Virus record (IMG/VR): IMGVR_UViG_3300033273_000811 | Location: 1 to 20,492 of that record | Origin: a virus | Direction: 5' to 3' (one strand) | Length of the DNA: 20,492 bases | Shown here: piece after piece, positions 1 through 8,773 of the stretch | Position numbering within the stretch: position 1 is the stretch's first letter | Layout: every line of letters begins with the position of its first letter | Notes under the pieces: model-generated | What the model was told of the DNA's origin: nothing | Databases searched by the model: none | The model's input: only the letters and a program-made list of their open reading frames with translations | Translations under genes and position numbers: made by a program

Positions 1-540
1 AAACTTAGAATGGGAACATTCTCATCAAGGGTGATTCTATTCAATCCTTTTGACTGCACATATGAAGTTGTTGAAAATGAGTTGAGTGAGTATGAGAAGG
101 ATCTAAAAACAGCAGGAAAGAACTTCCCCAAGACAAATGATGAGTTCAACATTCCAGGTAAAGAAAAAGAGTTTTCAAGAACGACTTACTATCTCAAAGA
201 TGTAGGGTCAACACCATCAGGTGATACGAATCAGCAGATTGAAAAGTCTGACACTGAGAACTTTGAGTATAAAAATATATTAAACCAATCCATTATGAGG
301 TATAATCAGTTTTTGACATTTACTGCTGACATTACCATCCCAGCTGACTATTCATTGCACGCTGGTGATATGATCCACCTAGATGTTCCACTGCTTGAAG
401 TTGGACAGACAAAAGATACAAGCAGGATGGATGGAGGTCTATATATTATATCCGATGTCACACATAGGGTGACACCACAAGAAACAACCACTAGACTAGG
501 ATTGGTTCGAGACACATCCGGTAAAAAGAGGCAAGAGTAA
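1..540 (+). CDS. Baseplate hub protein, gp27-like (C-terminal part, 5' end outside window)
   Basis: The frame is open from base 1, three codons ahead of the first ATG at 10, so this is probably the C-terminal part of a longer protein and not a 176-aa gene. The stretch GTFSSRVILFNPFDCTYEVV resembles the second half of phage hub proteins, where a 'G-x-(Y/F)-(A/S)-x-(K/R)-(L/V)-I-x-(F/D)' strand is followed by a Tyr-rich segment. The end, GGLYIISDVTHRVTPQETTT followed by RLGLVRD, is the usual closing beta strand pair of gp27/gpD-type hub proteins. In T4, gp27 forms the trimeric hub that holds the gp5 spike. A gp5-like gene two positions downstream fits that role. The stop overlaps the next start (TAATG), implying translational coupling. 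The family call is from pattern memory; another hub/tail protein is possible. Confidence 0.6.
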   Translation, partial: KLRMGTFSSRVILFNPFDCTYEVVENELSEYEKDLKTAGKNFPKTNDEFNIPGKEKEFSRTTYYLKDVGSTPSGDTNQQIEKSDTENFEYKNILNQSIMRYNQFLTFTADITIPADYSLHAGDMIHLDVPLLEVGQTKDTSRMDGGLYIISDVTHRVTPQETTTRLGLVRDTSGKKRQE

Positions 541-767
541 TGGAAAGTATAGAAAAGCACATCGAAGAGGATAAGAAAATCCTCCAAGACCCCACAACAA
601 ATCCACAAATGCGTCGTCACATTGAAGGCGAACTGCATGAACTTGAAGAATACGTAGAGCACCACAAGAAAGAAATCGAAGCTGGAGATCATCATGATCC
701 CAGTTACTTGGAACTTTTCTGTGATCAGAATCCATCTGAACCAGAATGCTTAATTTATGACGATTGA
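540..767 (+). CDS. Small acidic, His-rich protein in the hub cluster (function unknown)
   Basis: This is a 75-aa protein starting on the ATG that overlaps the previous stop (TAATG) and ending in a stop that overlaps the next start (TGATG). It is therefore almost certainly made together with its two hub-gene neighbours. The N-terminal ~50 residues are highly charged and look helical (EEDKKILQD, EGELHELEEYVEHHKKEIE), possibly a short coiled coil. The C-terminal part is acidic with a His-His-Asp cluster (AGDHHDPSYLELFCDQNP) and two cysteines (about residues 61 and 69). I recognise it only as the kind of small conserved protein cyanophages carry beside gp5. A role as an assembly partner or chaperone of the hub is inferred from position alone. 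Confidence 0.75.
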   Translation: MESIEKHIEEDKKILQDPTTNPQMRRHIEGELHELEEYVEHHKKEIEAGDHHDPSYLELFCDQNPSEPECLIYDD

Positions 768-2533
768 TGGAGTCAAATTCGCTATTTAATCCTGGATTCC
801 TTGGATCTAGTTTCAACTGGTGGATTGGTCAGATTCCTGACGATTCCTACTGGAGGGATAATATTACCCCTACTAAGTTTGAAGGTCCAGATGGAACCAC
901 AGGATGGGGATACAGATATAAAGTAAGAATCCTTGGTTTACATGATCGAGATGAGGAGACAATCCCATCCGATCAGTTGCCATGGGCACAGGTAATGTAT
1001 CCTGTCACTGCTGGTGGTGGACAGGCTGCATCTTTTCAAACTCCTAATATCAGACAGGGCAACTTTGTATTCGGATTCTTCCTTGATGGATCTGATATGC
1101 AGGTCCCTGTCATCATGGGAGTGCTTGGCAATAACGCAAAGACAAACCTCAAAAAAACTGTTACCAACTTTGAGGGTGCAAGCGGATATCAGAAAAATGC
1201 GGTCGAGAAAGCGAGTCCAGTCAAACCACCAGATAGAGATCTTAGCATTGTCCAGGGAGAGCGAGCTGAAGTAGAGGCATCTGATCAGGTTCATCGCGTT
1301 AATGCGGGAGAAGTCATACGAGAAGAACTACTATGTGAGAAGATTCCACTTGCAACTCCTGAGAATGCAGTACAGTCTGCTATGAAGAACATGCAGACTG
1401 AGATAGAGAATCTCACGTCTAAAATCAGTAAGTATTTGAACTCAATCACGAGTTACGCTGATGCTGTTTCTTTCCGTGGACAAAACCCCCAGATCTTGAT
1501 TAAAGATGCGTCCAAGGTGATGGCAAAATATACTAAGCCCATCATGGATCAAATGATGGCACACTCACAGAAGGTGCTAAATGCAGAGTTAACAAAAGTT
1601 GTATCTGCACTACCTTCGAGTGAGAGATATCTTTTTTCAGAGATGAAGGAAGAGATGAATGAAATGGCTCTTTGTCTCTACAATAAACTTACCAACAATC
1701 TATCAAATAAAATCGAAGGACTTCTCCTTGATGCACTGGATATTGATAATCTGATCGCTCAAGCAAGAGGAAATAGATCTGATGGAAAAGAGAATCCTTT
1801 TGGAGATGGAAACATACCGAAGACTCCAGATGTTCCGATGTGTGCTGCTGAGCAAATCGTAGCAGATGTCATCATCTCAAACATTGAAGAAATACAGGAA
1901 AACAATGACACTATGATCGAGGGTGTCAATGAATTTTTGAAAGACATTACTGATAAAGTTGCTGGTGTTCTCGGTATTGTTGATCAAATCAGTGACGGTC
2001 TTGGTATTATTGGAGCACTCTCACAACTTGGAAATATTAAAACAAGTATGGCAGCAGCAATGTTGTTTAATAACTTAAGTGTTGAAGTGTTTGGTTGTGA
2101 GTTGAAACCAAACGAGGCGGTGTCAGATGAATACATGCTCTGTAGTGGTGGATCTGGCAAACCTGACTCAAATCTCCCCTCAGAAAAAGCATTGGACGAA
2201 AAAACTGGTAAATCTGATGGCGGTGCGCCCCCAACACCTGATCCTCCAGGATTTGCACAACCAGGACCTGATACAAGGGCAGTGGGTAATGAGACTACGA
2301 CACCTCCATCTGAAGATGTTAAGAATGCGACCACTGTTGATGAAAGTCCAACCGAACAAGGTGGGCAAGGTGGATTACCGCTTGGATCCACGACCATCCG
2401 TGACGGTGGTGCCCGTCAACGAGGAGGAACTGCTGTATCGAATAATGAAAGTAGTGTAAGAAATAGAAGAAGAAGAGGTGCAGGTGTGAGATCGAGAGAT
2501 CCAGTGCCACCAGTTCAGAATGAAGGTGGTTAA
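767..2533 (+). CDS. 5: Baseplate hub/spike protein, gp5-like, OB-fold N-terminus, no lysozyme domain
   Basis: The ATG at 767 overlaps the preceding TGA; the TTG three bases earlier is a less likely start. The product is 588 aa. Residues about 20-130 match the gp5/VgrG-type OB fold: a WGYRYKVRILGLHDRDE strand, LPWAQVMYPV, then GNFVFGFFLDGSDMQVPVIM ending in GVLG. Residues about 195-345 are long amphipathic helices, and 370-450 are a second helical part. From about residue 458 the chain is Gly/Pro/Ser/Thr-rich, probably disordered, and ends with a basic NRRRRGAG cluster. T4 gp5 (575 aa) has OB, lysozyme and triple-stranded beta-helix domains. Neither a lysozyme domain nor octad beta-helix repeats are visible here, so despite similar length the architecture differs. 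It probably sits on the gp27-like hub. Confidence 0.75.
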   Translation: MESNSLFNPGFLGSSFNWWIGQIPDDSYWRDNITPTKFEGPDGTTGWGYRYKVRILGLHDRDEETIPSDQLPWAQVMYPVTAGGGQAASFQTPNIRQGNFVFGFFLDGSDMQVPVIMGVLGNNAKTNLKKTVTNFEGASGYQKNAVEKASPVKPPDRDLSIVQGERAEVEASDQVHRVNAGEVIREELLCEKIPLATPENAVQSAMKNMQTEIENLTSKISKYLNSITSYADAVSFRGQNPQILIKDASKVMAKYTKPIMDQMMAHSQKVLNAELTKVVSALPSSERYLFSEMKEEMNEMALCLYNKLTNNLSNKIEGLLLDALDIDNLIAQARGNRSDGKENPFGDGNIPKTPDVPMCAAEQIVADVIISNIEEIQENNDTMIEGVNEFLKDITDKVAGVLGIVDQISDGLGIIGALSQLGNIKTSMAAAMLFNNLSVEVFGCELKPNEAVSDEYMLCSGGSGKPDSNLPSEKALDEKTGKSDGGAPPTPDPPGFAQPGPDTRAVGNETTTPPSEDVKNATTVDESPTEQGGQGGLPLGSTTIRDGGARQRGGTAVSNNESSVRNRRRRGAGVRSRDPVPPVQNEGG

Positions 2534-2540
2534 TAGGGTC

Positions 2541-2548
2541 AATAAATA
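2541..2548 (+). promoter_or_regulatory. Late promoter motif AATAAATA
   Basis: AATAAATA lies in the only gap (47 bases) between the gp5-like gene and the large gene at 2581, 32 bases before its ATG. It differs by one base from the T4 late promoter TATAAATA that is read by the phage sigma factor gp55. The same motif with A or G in first position recurs at 10666, 18959 and 19722, always shortly ahead of a structural gene. Confidence 0.6.
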
Positions 2549-2580
2549 TGAATATAAAAGTGCTTAGAAGTCATTCATAA

Positions 2581-5500
2581 ATGTCAAAGCCATTGATCAG
2601 AGCAGATCAACTTAATGCATCTGTATCTGGAACATCTAGTTTTAATATTCTTGAACCAGCAGATGATGATCTGATTCGTGTTGGTTATATTTCAACTGAT
2701 CGTGGATATATTAAAGGTATTGGCAGGTGCGAAGCAAATGAGATCGCAAAGAAAGATCCTGGTATAAGGTTTATAGTTCAGACAAGAGACTTTGTTAAGT
2801 ATATCAATATCAATCAAGTCAATGAACTTACTATTGATGATGTAGCACCTCAAGAAGAGTGCTCTGGTATTCAACTTGATACTGATTGTGGTCCTCCGAA
2901 GGTTGTCTTATCTGGTGGTGGAGGAGTTGGAGCAAGGGCAACACCCGTAGTAGGAAATGATGGTAAAATACTGAGTGTTGTAGTTACCGATGGTGGATTT
3001 GGATATAAGTATCCACCTAAAGTAAAGGTGCTTGATAAGTGTGGTATTGGTGCTGGAGTTGTTGCTCAGGCATTTACTGGCACGATATCAGAAACAACAA
3101 TCATATATGATCGCGAGTCTGACTTTGAGGAGTATGAGATTTGTGATCCAGGCGAAGATCTAAACTCTCCAGTATTTGATGTAAGTGGGAAGGAAGTTAA
3201 TAAGTTTGATGTAAAGTCATATTTTAGCAAGGATAAAGACCCATATAGAGATATCATTCTCGATTACCAACGTAAACTAAGAGAGAACGAAAGAAAACCT
3301 TTCTGGTCTACGAGGATGAATCCTCCTCTTAGAGTTATTGGTAACGGAAAAGAGGATAGAACAAAGTATGATGTTGTTCACTATGCGTGGGGTGGTGAAC
3401 AGGTAACAGTTCCTTCTAGCAATCCAAAAAACTTTGAAGACGTTCAGTTTAAGATCTTTACTTCAGGTGGTCACGATAGAGGCATGGCATTTAGATTTGC
3501 CTCTGAGGATGGATCGCACAAGTTTACCATTAAGGCAGATGATTTCAAAGAAAATACAGAAATCGTAATCACTAAGGGTATCAAAAGAAACACAAAGTAT
3601 TTTGTCACCTCAACTGGAAGATACAAAGGTGCTGGTGTTGAGCAAGGTCTTGCTAGTAAACTTGGAAAGAAACCAAAAGAAATAAAAACGAATGGTCCTA
3701 ATAAAGAAGCAACTGGAGATACAATCTTCTGTGACTTTGCAAAGTCTGCTAACGACAATGATGACCTCCAAGTCAAATGCACACAGGGGACATTTACCGC
3801 TAGTAATAGAGACAAAATAAAAGGTCACGATACGTATCAACTTGTTTATTTCCTTGGCAATGACAAGGATTTCAAACCTGAGAGACAAAAAAATGTGATT
3901 CATGACAGTTTCATGAATCGTTATGCAATATCTCCAGTTCCTCCGTCTAATGTTCCCGGAAGTGATTTTGCAGGAATACAATATACTTTTGAATGGGAGG
4001 AATCTTTCCCTTATGATGGCGAGTACAAGTTCAATGCCATGGCTGATAACATCAGTCAGGTATATATTGACAATGAGTTGGTTCTAGAGACAAAAAGATT
4101 TAAGGGTGGACCAGACAAGTTCAAAATGTTTGTCCGTGAGGGAATCCATAAGATTAGAGTTGACTTATTTAATGTCCCTCAGGAAAGAGAGATTACTATC
4201 ACTGAGGCAGTTGAAACTCAGGCAGCTAGCAATGAGATTGCTGTCATTTATAAAGGCATGTCAAAAGGTGCTGGGTTAAAGACAAGATCAAATGTTGAGG
4301 TTGTTATTGATGATGACATTAAACCAAGTTTTGATGAGAACGCATCTTTCCGTATCCTTAGCTCAACAAATAATGCTAGATTTTCACCCGATGGTAAAAA
4401 GATAATATATGATGGTAGTGGATCTATTACAATCAGATACAAATATGATGATAATCCCAGGACATCTGGATTAGCTGTCACTGACATCGAAGTTGGTGAT
4501 ACTACATGGAAAAGGGAATTTGATAGAAGATGGGATGCATCAGGAAAGAGTAGATTTCAGAGAAGCCAGTTTGAATTTGATCCAAACTATGATCCAGATA
4601 ATCCTCCATCATATGCAAAGAAATACAGAGAAAAAGGTAGGGTAACAAAGACTGTCAATGTCAAAGGGATTGATGCTCCCCCACCGACTAGTGGTGACAT
4701 TCAAAAAGTCACTGTTTTTGATACTCTCTCATCAATCAACAAAGCAGATAGAAAACTTTTTAGAATAAGTCCAGAAGCAGGAAAGGACGCTGCTTTTGTT
4801 AATCGTTTTGGAGTACTTCCATTTGATATCACTGCACCGGAGTCTTTAAGTGATGACTATGCTGGAACACATACTATTCGTTGGTATGATTTAGACTTCC
4901 CAGTGGATGGTAACTATAATATTGAGGTTGCAGTTGATGATAATGTCAACCTTAGATTCGTTAATAAAAATGGTGAAGAAACCTCCATTGAAAAAAGAGG
5001 ATTCACTGCTGCTGTTGAGGATGGTGGAAGGGCGATTGGCAAGTCAACTGACGCAAAGTTTTTTAGAGCGGGTAAGTATACTTTAATCGCAGAACTATTT
5101 CAAAGAAGCGGTAAGAGATTAGCAAAGGGAAACCCGATGGTTCTTGCTGTCAAAATAGCGACATCTTTCATCGAGAGGACTGAGATTGTAAAACAATCCT
5201 GGAATGAAAATCCCATGGGAGCTGCGCTGACGATTGATGCTCCTCCAGTTCCAAACTTAGAAATACCACCACCAAAAGCAGAGGGAAGATGTCCTAATAA
5301 TCCTTTCTGGACAACTAGATTTCCTGCAAAGGAATATTGGTATCCAGTGGTTGTTCCTAAGAGATGGGGTAAGTTTATGAATAGACATGCCATCTCTCCT
5401 CTTCCTCCTTTGGCAAGTAAGAGCACTGATGGTGGTGGTGTTGTATACACAACCAGTTGGGACATCGATGTTCCCTATCGCGGATTCTTTGGTTTAAGAT

Positions 5501-7266
5501 CTACAGTAGACAATGGCGGTAGAATCCTGATTGATGGTGTCGAGGTAGCGAGAGGTGGTCTTGACTTTAGACCTAATGATGGGATCACAGGATTCAGAAA
5601 TGAACCAGGCATCAAAAAGATTTTCATCGAAGAAGGTAAGCATGAGATTACCGTTGAGCTTCTTAATGAAGACACAGAGGGTCGTCAAAAGTTCAAACAA
5701 AAAGTTTTCAGCACTGCAGACTGGGCAGTGCCGCAGACAGTTAGTGAGGGTGAATCAGAACATGAAATCATTTACATTGGTCTTCATCCAAAGAATAAAA
5801 AACTAAATGTCAGTGAAGACCGTAAGACTGTCAGACTCAGAGATGGAGATGGTAATGATACAAACTCAAGACTTGAAATTCTAAGTGGCGATGTTTCATT
5901 CTCAGCAGATGGTAAGAAACTCATAGGAAAGGGTGCTGTCAAGATAAGATTGTCATGGAAAGATGATCCAGGTAATGCTGGTCTTGCTGTAAGGCAAGTA
6001 AGGATTATTGGAGGACCTGGACCTGATAACGTTAGACTCCTAGGATCAAATAGAAACTTTAGTAAAAAAAGGGGACAAGATACAGACACTTTTACTCTGA
6101 CATCAAAACCTATCGTTACAGGAGAAGCAGCACTTACGGGCGGAACAGCAAGGCAAGGTGTAACATATGAGGGACCAGCTCTTGCTTCATATCGAGGTGG
6201 GACTCTAGGTGCTTTCCTTACACCCGCTTTCACGAGCGATGAACAGTATCTTTCTGAGTTCCAGGGAACGACATGGAATATGAAATGGACCGGTGTCAAC
6301 TTTCCAAAAGATGGTGGATACACCATCAGGATCGAAGGAGATGATATTGCTACACTTAGAATTGATGGACAGCAAGTTGCCGAAGCCAGAGTGTTCCAAG
6401 GAGTTAAAGAATTTAATACAAATCTAACTGCTGGAAAGAAAACAGTTGAAATCGAACTCTTTAATCAGGGTGAAGATGTAGGAACCTTTAGTGGAGGAAA
6501 TCCAACAGTCGTCGGTGCTATCATTGATTATAATGGCACACGAGGAACGGGAAAATCAAAATCATGGGATGATAATCCTATCGGAATCTCTGCAGAGTTG
6601 ATTCCACCACCTTGTCCCAGAAATATTGATGGCAAAGGTGTTGTTGATAACATCACAGTCATTGATCCTGGTAATGGATTTACTCCACCACCACCAGGTC
6701 CACCAGATCCAGATTCTGGATCCTTCCCAGTATCTCTTGAGTTGGATTCAGTGACACTCACTGGTAATCCAATCAACTACAACTGTGGAGTTGATCAGAT
6801 TGTGATTGAACCTGCAAATGGTGCTGTTCTTTCATATGAGTGTGATACCTTTGGAAGAATCACTCAGGTCAATGTTGAAAATCCAGGACGAGGATTCCAA
6901 ACACTTCCAAATATTAGAATGATCACTGATACTGGAGCGGGATTTTCCGCAGTTCCAAACTTTAAAGTTGTTGTTGACCCACTTGACGAAGTTGGTCTGC
7001 TTCAAGTCACAGACCTTCCAGGAATCAAACGCACTGGATTTGTCAATGGTCGTCCTTACTATGGTGCTGTCTACATAGAAGGAGGCTTGAAGTTTGCAGG
7101 ATTCTTTGCTACAGTGGGAACACCTGTGCAGGTATATGATACTCTGCAGGAGAGTATTGATGCTGAGGTCACTACACCTCCATCTGCAATCCAGAGACAG
7201 GGTACAGACATTAGAGCAAATGATCCAAGACTTGATATTCCTGATACTCCCGATCAACTTATTTAA
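2581..7266 (+). CDS. Giant virion structural protein with four PA14-like modules
   Basis: This 1561-aa protein is probably a fibre or baseplate-periphery protein. Residues about 95-155 and 1435-1480 carry a strand-turn repeat (GKILSVVVTDGGFGYKYPPK; GRITQVNVENPGRGFQTLPN). In between are four PA14-like beta-sandwich modules, at about 440-530, 741-845, 934-1030 and 1201-1295. Each follows the pattern 'P-x-x-G-x-Y/F ... (A/V/E)-D-(D/N) ... IDG/IDN ... G-x-H/K-x-(I/V)-x-V-x-L-(F/L)-N'. A second unit (SPDGKK ... DDNPRTSGLAV; SADGKK ... DDPGNAGLAV) occurs twice, near 600-640 and 1104-1147, as do PFW(S/T)TR (240, 908) and SWxxNP(M/I)G (873, 1328). PA14 domains often bind carbohydrate, so glycan contact is possible but inferred. 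A Pro-rich linker (PPPPGPPDP, about 1369-1377) follows the last module. No enzyme motif is seen. Confidence 0.8.
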   Translation: MSKPLIRADQLNASVSGTSSFNILEPADDDLIRVGYISTDRGYIKGIGRCEANEIAKKDPGIRFIVQTRDFVKYININQVNELTIDDVAPQEECSGIQLDTDCGPPKVVLSGGGGVGARATPVVGNDGKILSVVVTDGGFGYKYPPKVKVLDKCGIGAGVVAQAFTGTISETTIIYDRESDFEEYEICDPGEDLNSPVFDVSGKEVNKFDVKSYFSKDKDPYRDIILDYQRKLRENERKPFWSTRMNPPLRVIGNGKEDRTKYDVVHYAWGGEQVTVPSSNPKNFEDVQFKIFTSGGHDRGMAFRFASEDGSHKFTIKADDFKENTEIVITKGIKRNTKYFVTSTGRYKGAGVEQGLASKLGKKPKEIKTNGPNKEATGDTIFCDFAKSANDNDDLQVKCTQGTFTASNRDKIKGHDTYQLVYFLGNDKDFKPERQKNVIHDSFMNRYAISPVPPSNVPGSDFAGIQYTFEWEESFPYDGEYKFNAMADNISQVYIDNELVLETKRFKGGPDKFKMFVREGIHKIRVDLFNVPQEREITITEAVETQAASNEIAVIYKGMSKGAGLKTRSNVEVVIDDDIKPSFDENASFRILSSTNNARFSPDGKKIIYDGSGSITIRYKYDDNPRTSGLAVTDIEVGDTTWKREFDRRWDASGKSRFQRSQFEFDPNYDPDNPPSYAKKYREKGRVTKTVNVKGIDAPPPTSGDIQKVTVFDTLSSINKADRKLFRISPEAGKDAAFVNRFGVLPFDITAPESLSDDYAGTHTIRWYDLDFPVDGNYNIEVAVDDNVNLRFVNKNGEETSIEKRGFTAAVEDGGRAIGKSTDAKFFRAGKYTLIAELFQRSGKRLAKGNPMVLAVKIATSFIERTEIVKQSWNENPMGAALTIDAPPVPNLEIPPPKAEGRCPNNPFWTTRFPAKEYWYPVVVPKRWGKFMNRHAISPLPPLASKSTDGGGVVYTTSWDIDVPYRGFFGLRSTVDNGGRILIDGVEVARGGLDFRPNDGITGFRNEPGIKKIFIEEGKHEITVELLNEDTEGRQKFKQKVFSTADWAVPQTVSEGESEHEIIYIGLHPKNKKLNVSEDRKTVRLRDGDGNDTNSRLEILSGDVSFSADGKKLIGKGAVKIRLSWKDDPGNAGLAVRQVRIIGGPGPDNVRLLGSNRNFSKKRGQDTDTFTLTSKPIVTGEAALTGGTARQGVTYEGPALASYRGGTLGAFLTPAFTSDEQYLSEFQGTTWNMKWTGVNFPKDGGYTIRIEGDDIATLRIDGQQVAEARVFQGVKEFNTNLTAGKKTVEIELFNQGEDVGTFSGGNPTVVGAIIDYNGTRGTGKSKSWDDNPIGISAELIPPPCPRNIDGKGVVDNITVIDPGNGFTPPPPGPPDPDSGSFPVSLELDSVTLTGNPINYNCGVDQIVIEPANGAVLSYECDTFGRITQVNVENPGRGFQTLPNIRMITDTGAGFSAVPNFKVVVDPLDEVGLLQVTDLPGIKRTGFVNGRPYYGAVYIEGGLKFAGFFATVGTPVQVYDTLQESIDAEVTTPPSAIQRQGTDIRANDPRLDIPDTPDQLI

Positions 7267-7268
7267 AG

Positions 7269-7910
7269 ATGACAGAACCCAGAAATCAATCTAGCGCCAA
7301 TAATAGGGAGCAAGGAAAATCAAACTACGACGGCACTGTTATTAGCAGCAGCAGACATGCTTGTGTCTCCATGGGTAAAGTCCACAAACCTGGTGATGTA
7401 ACATCTGCGTTTTGTGTTGAGACCGCTGATGGAAAACATAATTTTTTCATGGATGCGGATGGACAAAGAAAAGGATGGACCACAAGCACAAGTCCTGGTG
7501 TTTTTCAAGTTGAGTGTGGTGAACATCCAGATATTGAAGATGTTGATGAAAAAGAGGCTCTTGACAGTTTGGTTTTCATCTGTAAAAATGGTAATACTTT
7601 AATAAGAAATAAGAATGGTAAAATACGATTAGAGGCCACTGATATTGAAATGATCGCCACTGGCGAGGGATCTTCTAAGGGCAACATACGTATAGACGCA
7701 AAAGAAACTGTTGATATTAAATGCAAAAAACTTAACGCTGATGCAAAATCTCTTATAAAATTGACAACACCTGGTGTGGTTGATTTATCAGCAAACGCCT
7801 GTATGAAAATCTATGCCTCAATCATTCGTGGTGTTACTGATGCGGTGAAGGTCAAAGATGGTGATTTTGGTGGCAAAAAAATCCTTGAATCAAATAACAA
7901 AACAGTATAG
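7269..7910 (+). CDS. Beta-helix/spike-like virion protein
   Basis: The ATG is two bases after the previous stop, so it is co-transcribed with the giant PA14 gene. The product is 213 aa. Residues 1-100 contain a possible small beta domain (VSMGKVHKPGDVTSAFCVET, GKHNFFMDADGQRKG). From about 110 on, short strands repeat with G/N/D turns: NGNTLIRNKNGKIRLEATDI, GNIRIDAKETVDIKC, KSLIKLTTPGVVDLSANACM. This pattern resembles the C-terminal beta-helix of gp5/VgrG spikes. Because the gp5-like protein upstream shows no beta-helix, this gene may supply the spike shaft as a separate chain; that link is inference. It could also be a minor tail protein of unrelated role. There is no signal peptide or membrane segment, and no metal-binding HxH tip motif is obvious. 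Confidence 0.65.
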   Translation: MTEPRNQSSANNREQGKSNYDGTVISSSRHACVSMGKVHKPGDVTSAFCVETADGKHNFFMDADGQRKGWTTSTSPGVFQVECGEHPDIEDVDEKEALDSLVFICKNGNTLIRNKNGKIRLEATDIEMIATGEGSSKGNIRIDAKETVDIKCKKLNADAKSLIKLTTPGVVDLSANACMKIYASIIRGVTDAVKVKDGDFGGKKILESNNKTV

Positions 7911-7918
7911 GAGTAAAT

Positions 7919-8773
7919 ATGTCTTTTAATCTTGATGACGTATGTGTTGGTGGTCAACTAAAAGTTGGAACCGGTATCGTCCCCGCCATTAAAGAAGGGG
8001 ATGAGAGAATCAATGGTTCGGTTTATGCTAAAGGACCAGTAGTTTTTGGCGGACCTACAGAGTTTGATCAAAATAGAGCTACCTTAATGGTTGGCAGAAC
8101 TAGAAATAATGATAAAGATTGTGATCCAGCAGATCATTCGCTTTGGTCAAAGGGAAACGTGTATATCCAGGGTGACGATGCGTTTACACAAAATACCCTG
8201 ACTATCAAAAGTGAACTTGACACTGCTATCAATGTCAATAATGTTACAACGATTGATAGTAAGGGTGATGCTATCTTTGCGATCGGCACCAATGGGCAGA
8301 CACTTTCTTCCAGATTTTCTGCAGCAGATGCAAGACCAAAACCATTCGATATCAAACACCCATCAAGAGACGGATATCGTCTTCGCTATGCCTGCGTTGA
8401 GGGACCTGAGGTTGCTGTTTATTATAGAGGTCGCGTAAAGAACGAAAAGGTAATCATTCTTCCAAGTTACTGGAAAGATTTTGTGTATGAAGATAGCATT
8501 TCTGTGCAGTTGCAACCTATTGGTGCTCATCAGGATGTGATTGTAAAAAGATGGGACAGCGAAAAGATCTACCTCCAGTCGAAAGGTGGTATGCCCATCG
8601 ATTGCTTCTTCCATGTTTATGCTGAGAGAAATGACATCAATCCTTTGATCACTGAATATGAAGGTGAGTCGTGTCAGGACTATCCTGATCCTAATCACCA
8701 TCAAATCCCTGAGAGTGATAGAAACTACAAAGATCCCAACTACGCGAGAGAGCAGAACACAAGAACTAAGTGA
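7919..8773 (+). CDS. Tail-fibre-type structural protein with conserved CVEGPE C-terminal domain
   Basis: A clear ribosome site, AGGAG at 7909-7913, lies five bases before the ATG. The 284-aa protein begins with short repetitive strands (VCVGGQLKVGTGIV, INGSVYAKGPVVFGG) typical of fibre shafts. Residues 141-175 hold a block I recognise from many marine phage fibre-type proteins: KPFDIKHP, then RLRYACVEGPEVAVYYRGRV, followed by ILPSYWKDFVYEDSISVQL and IGAHQDV. The tail (250-284) is polar and rich in D, N, P and H. The block resembles the region just before chaperone-type fibre ends, but I see no Ser-Lys S74 dyad, so I do not call a self-cleaving domain. The stop overlaps the GTG start of the oxygenase gene by four bases. 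Confidence 0.7.
   Translation: MSFNLDDVCVGGQLKVGTGIVPAIKEGDERINGSVYAKGPVVFGGPTEFDQNRATLMVGRTRNNDKDCDPADHSLWSKGNVYIQGDDAFTQNTLTIKSELDTAINVNNVTTIDSKGDAIFAIGTNGQTLSSRFSAADARPKPFDIKHPSRDGYRLRYACVEGPEVAVYYRGRVKNEKVIILPSYWKDFVYEDSISVQLQPIGAHQDVIVKRWDSEKIYLQSKGGMPIDCFFHVYAERNDINPLITEYEGESCQDYPDPNHHQIPESDRNYKDPNYAREQNTRTK

Noticed and set aside
764-766. TTG start for the gp5-like gene
   Set aside because: The ATG at 767, overlapping the upstream stop as TGATG, matches the coupling pattern of the neighbouring genes.
5784-6326. 180-codon minus-strand open frame
   Set aside because: It is fully inside the giant PA14 gene, with no regulatory signals and a low-complexity Ser/Pro composition; a chance frame.
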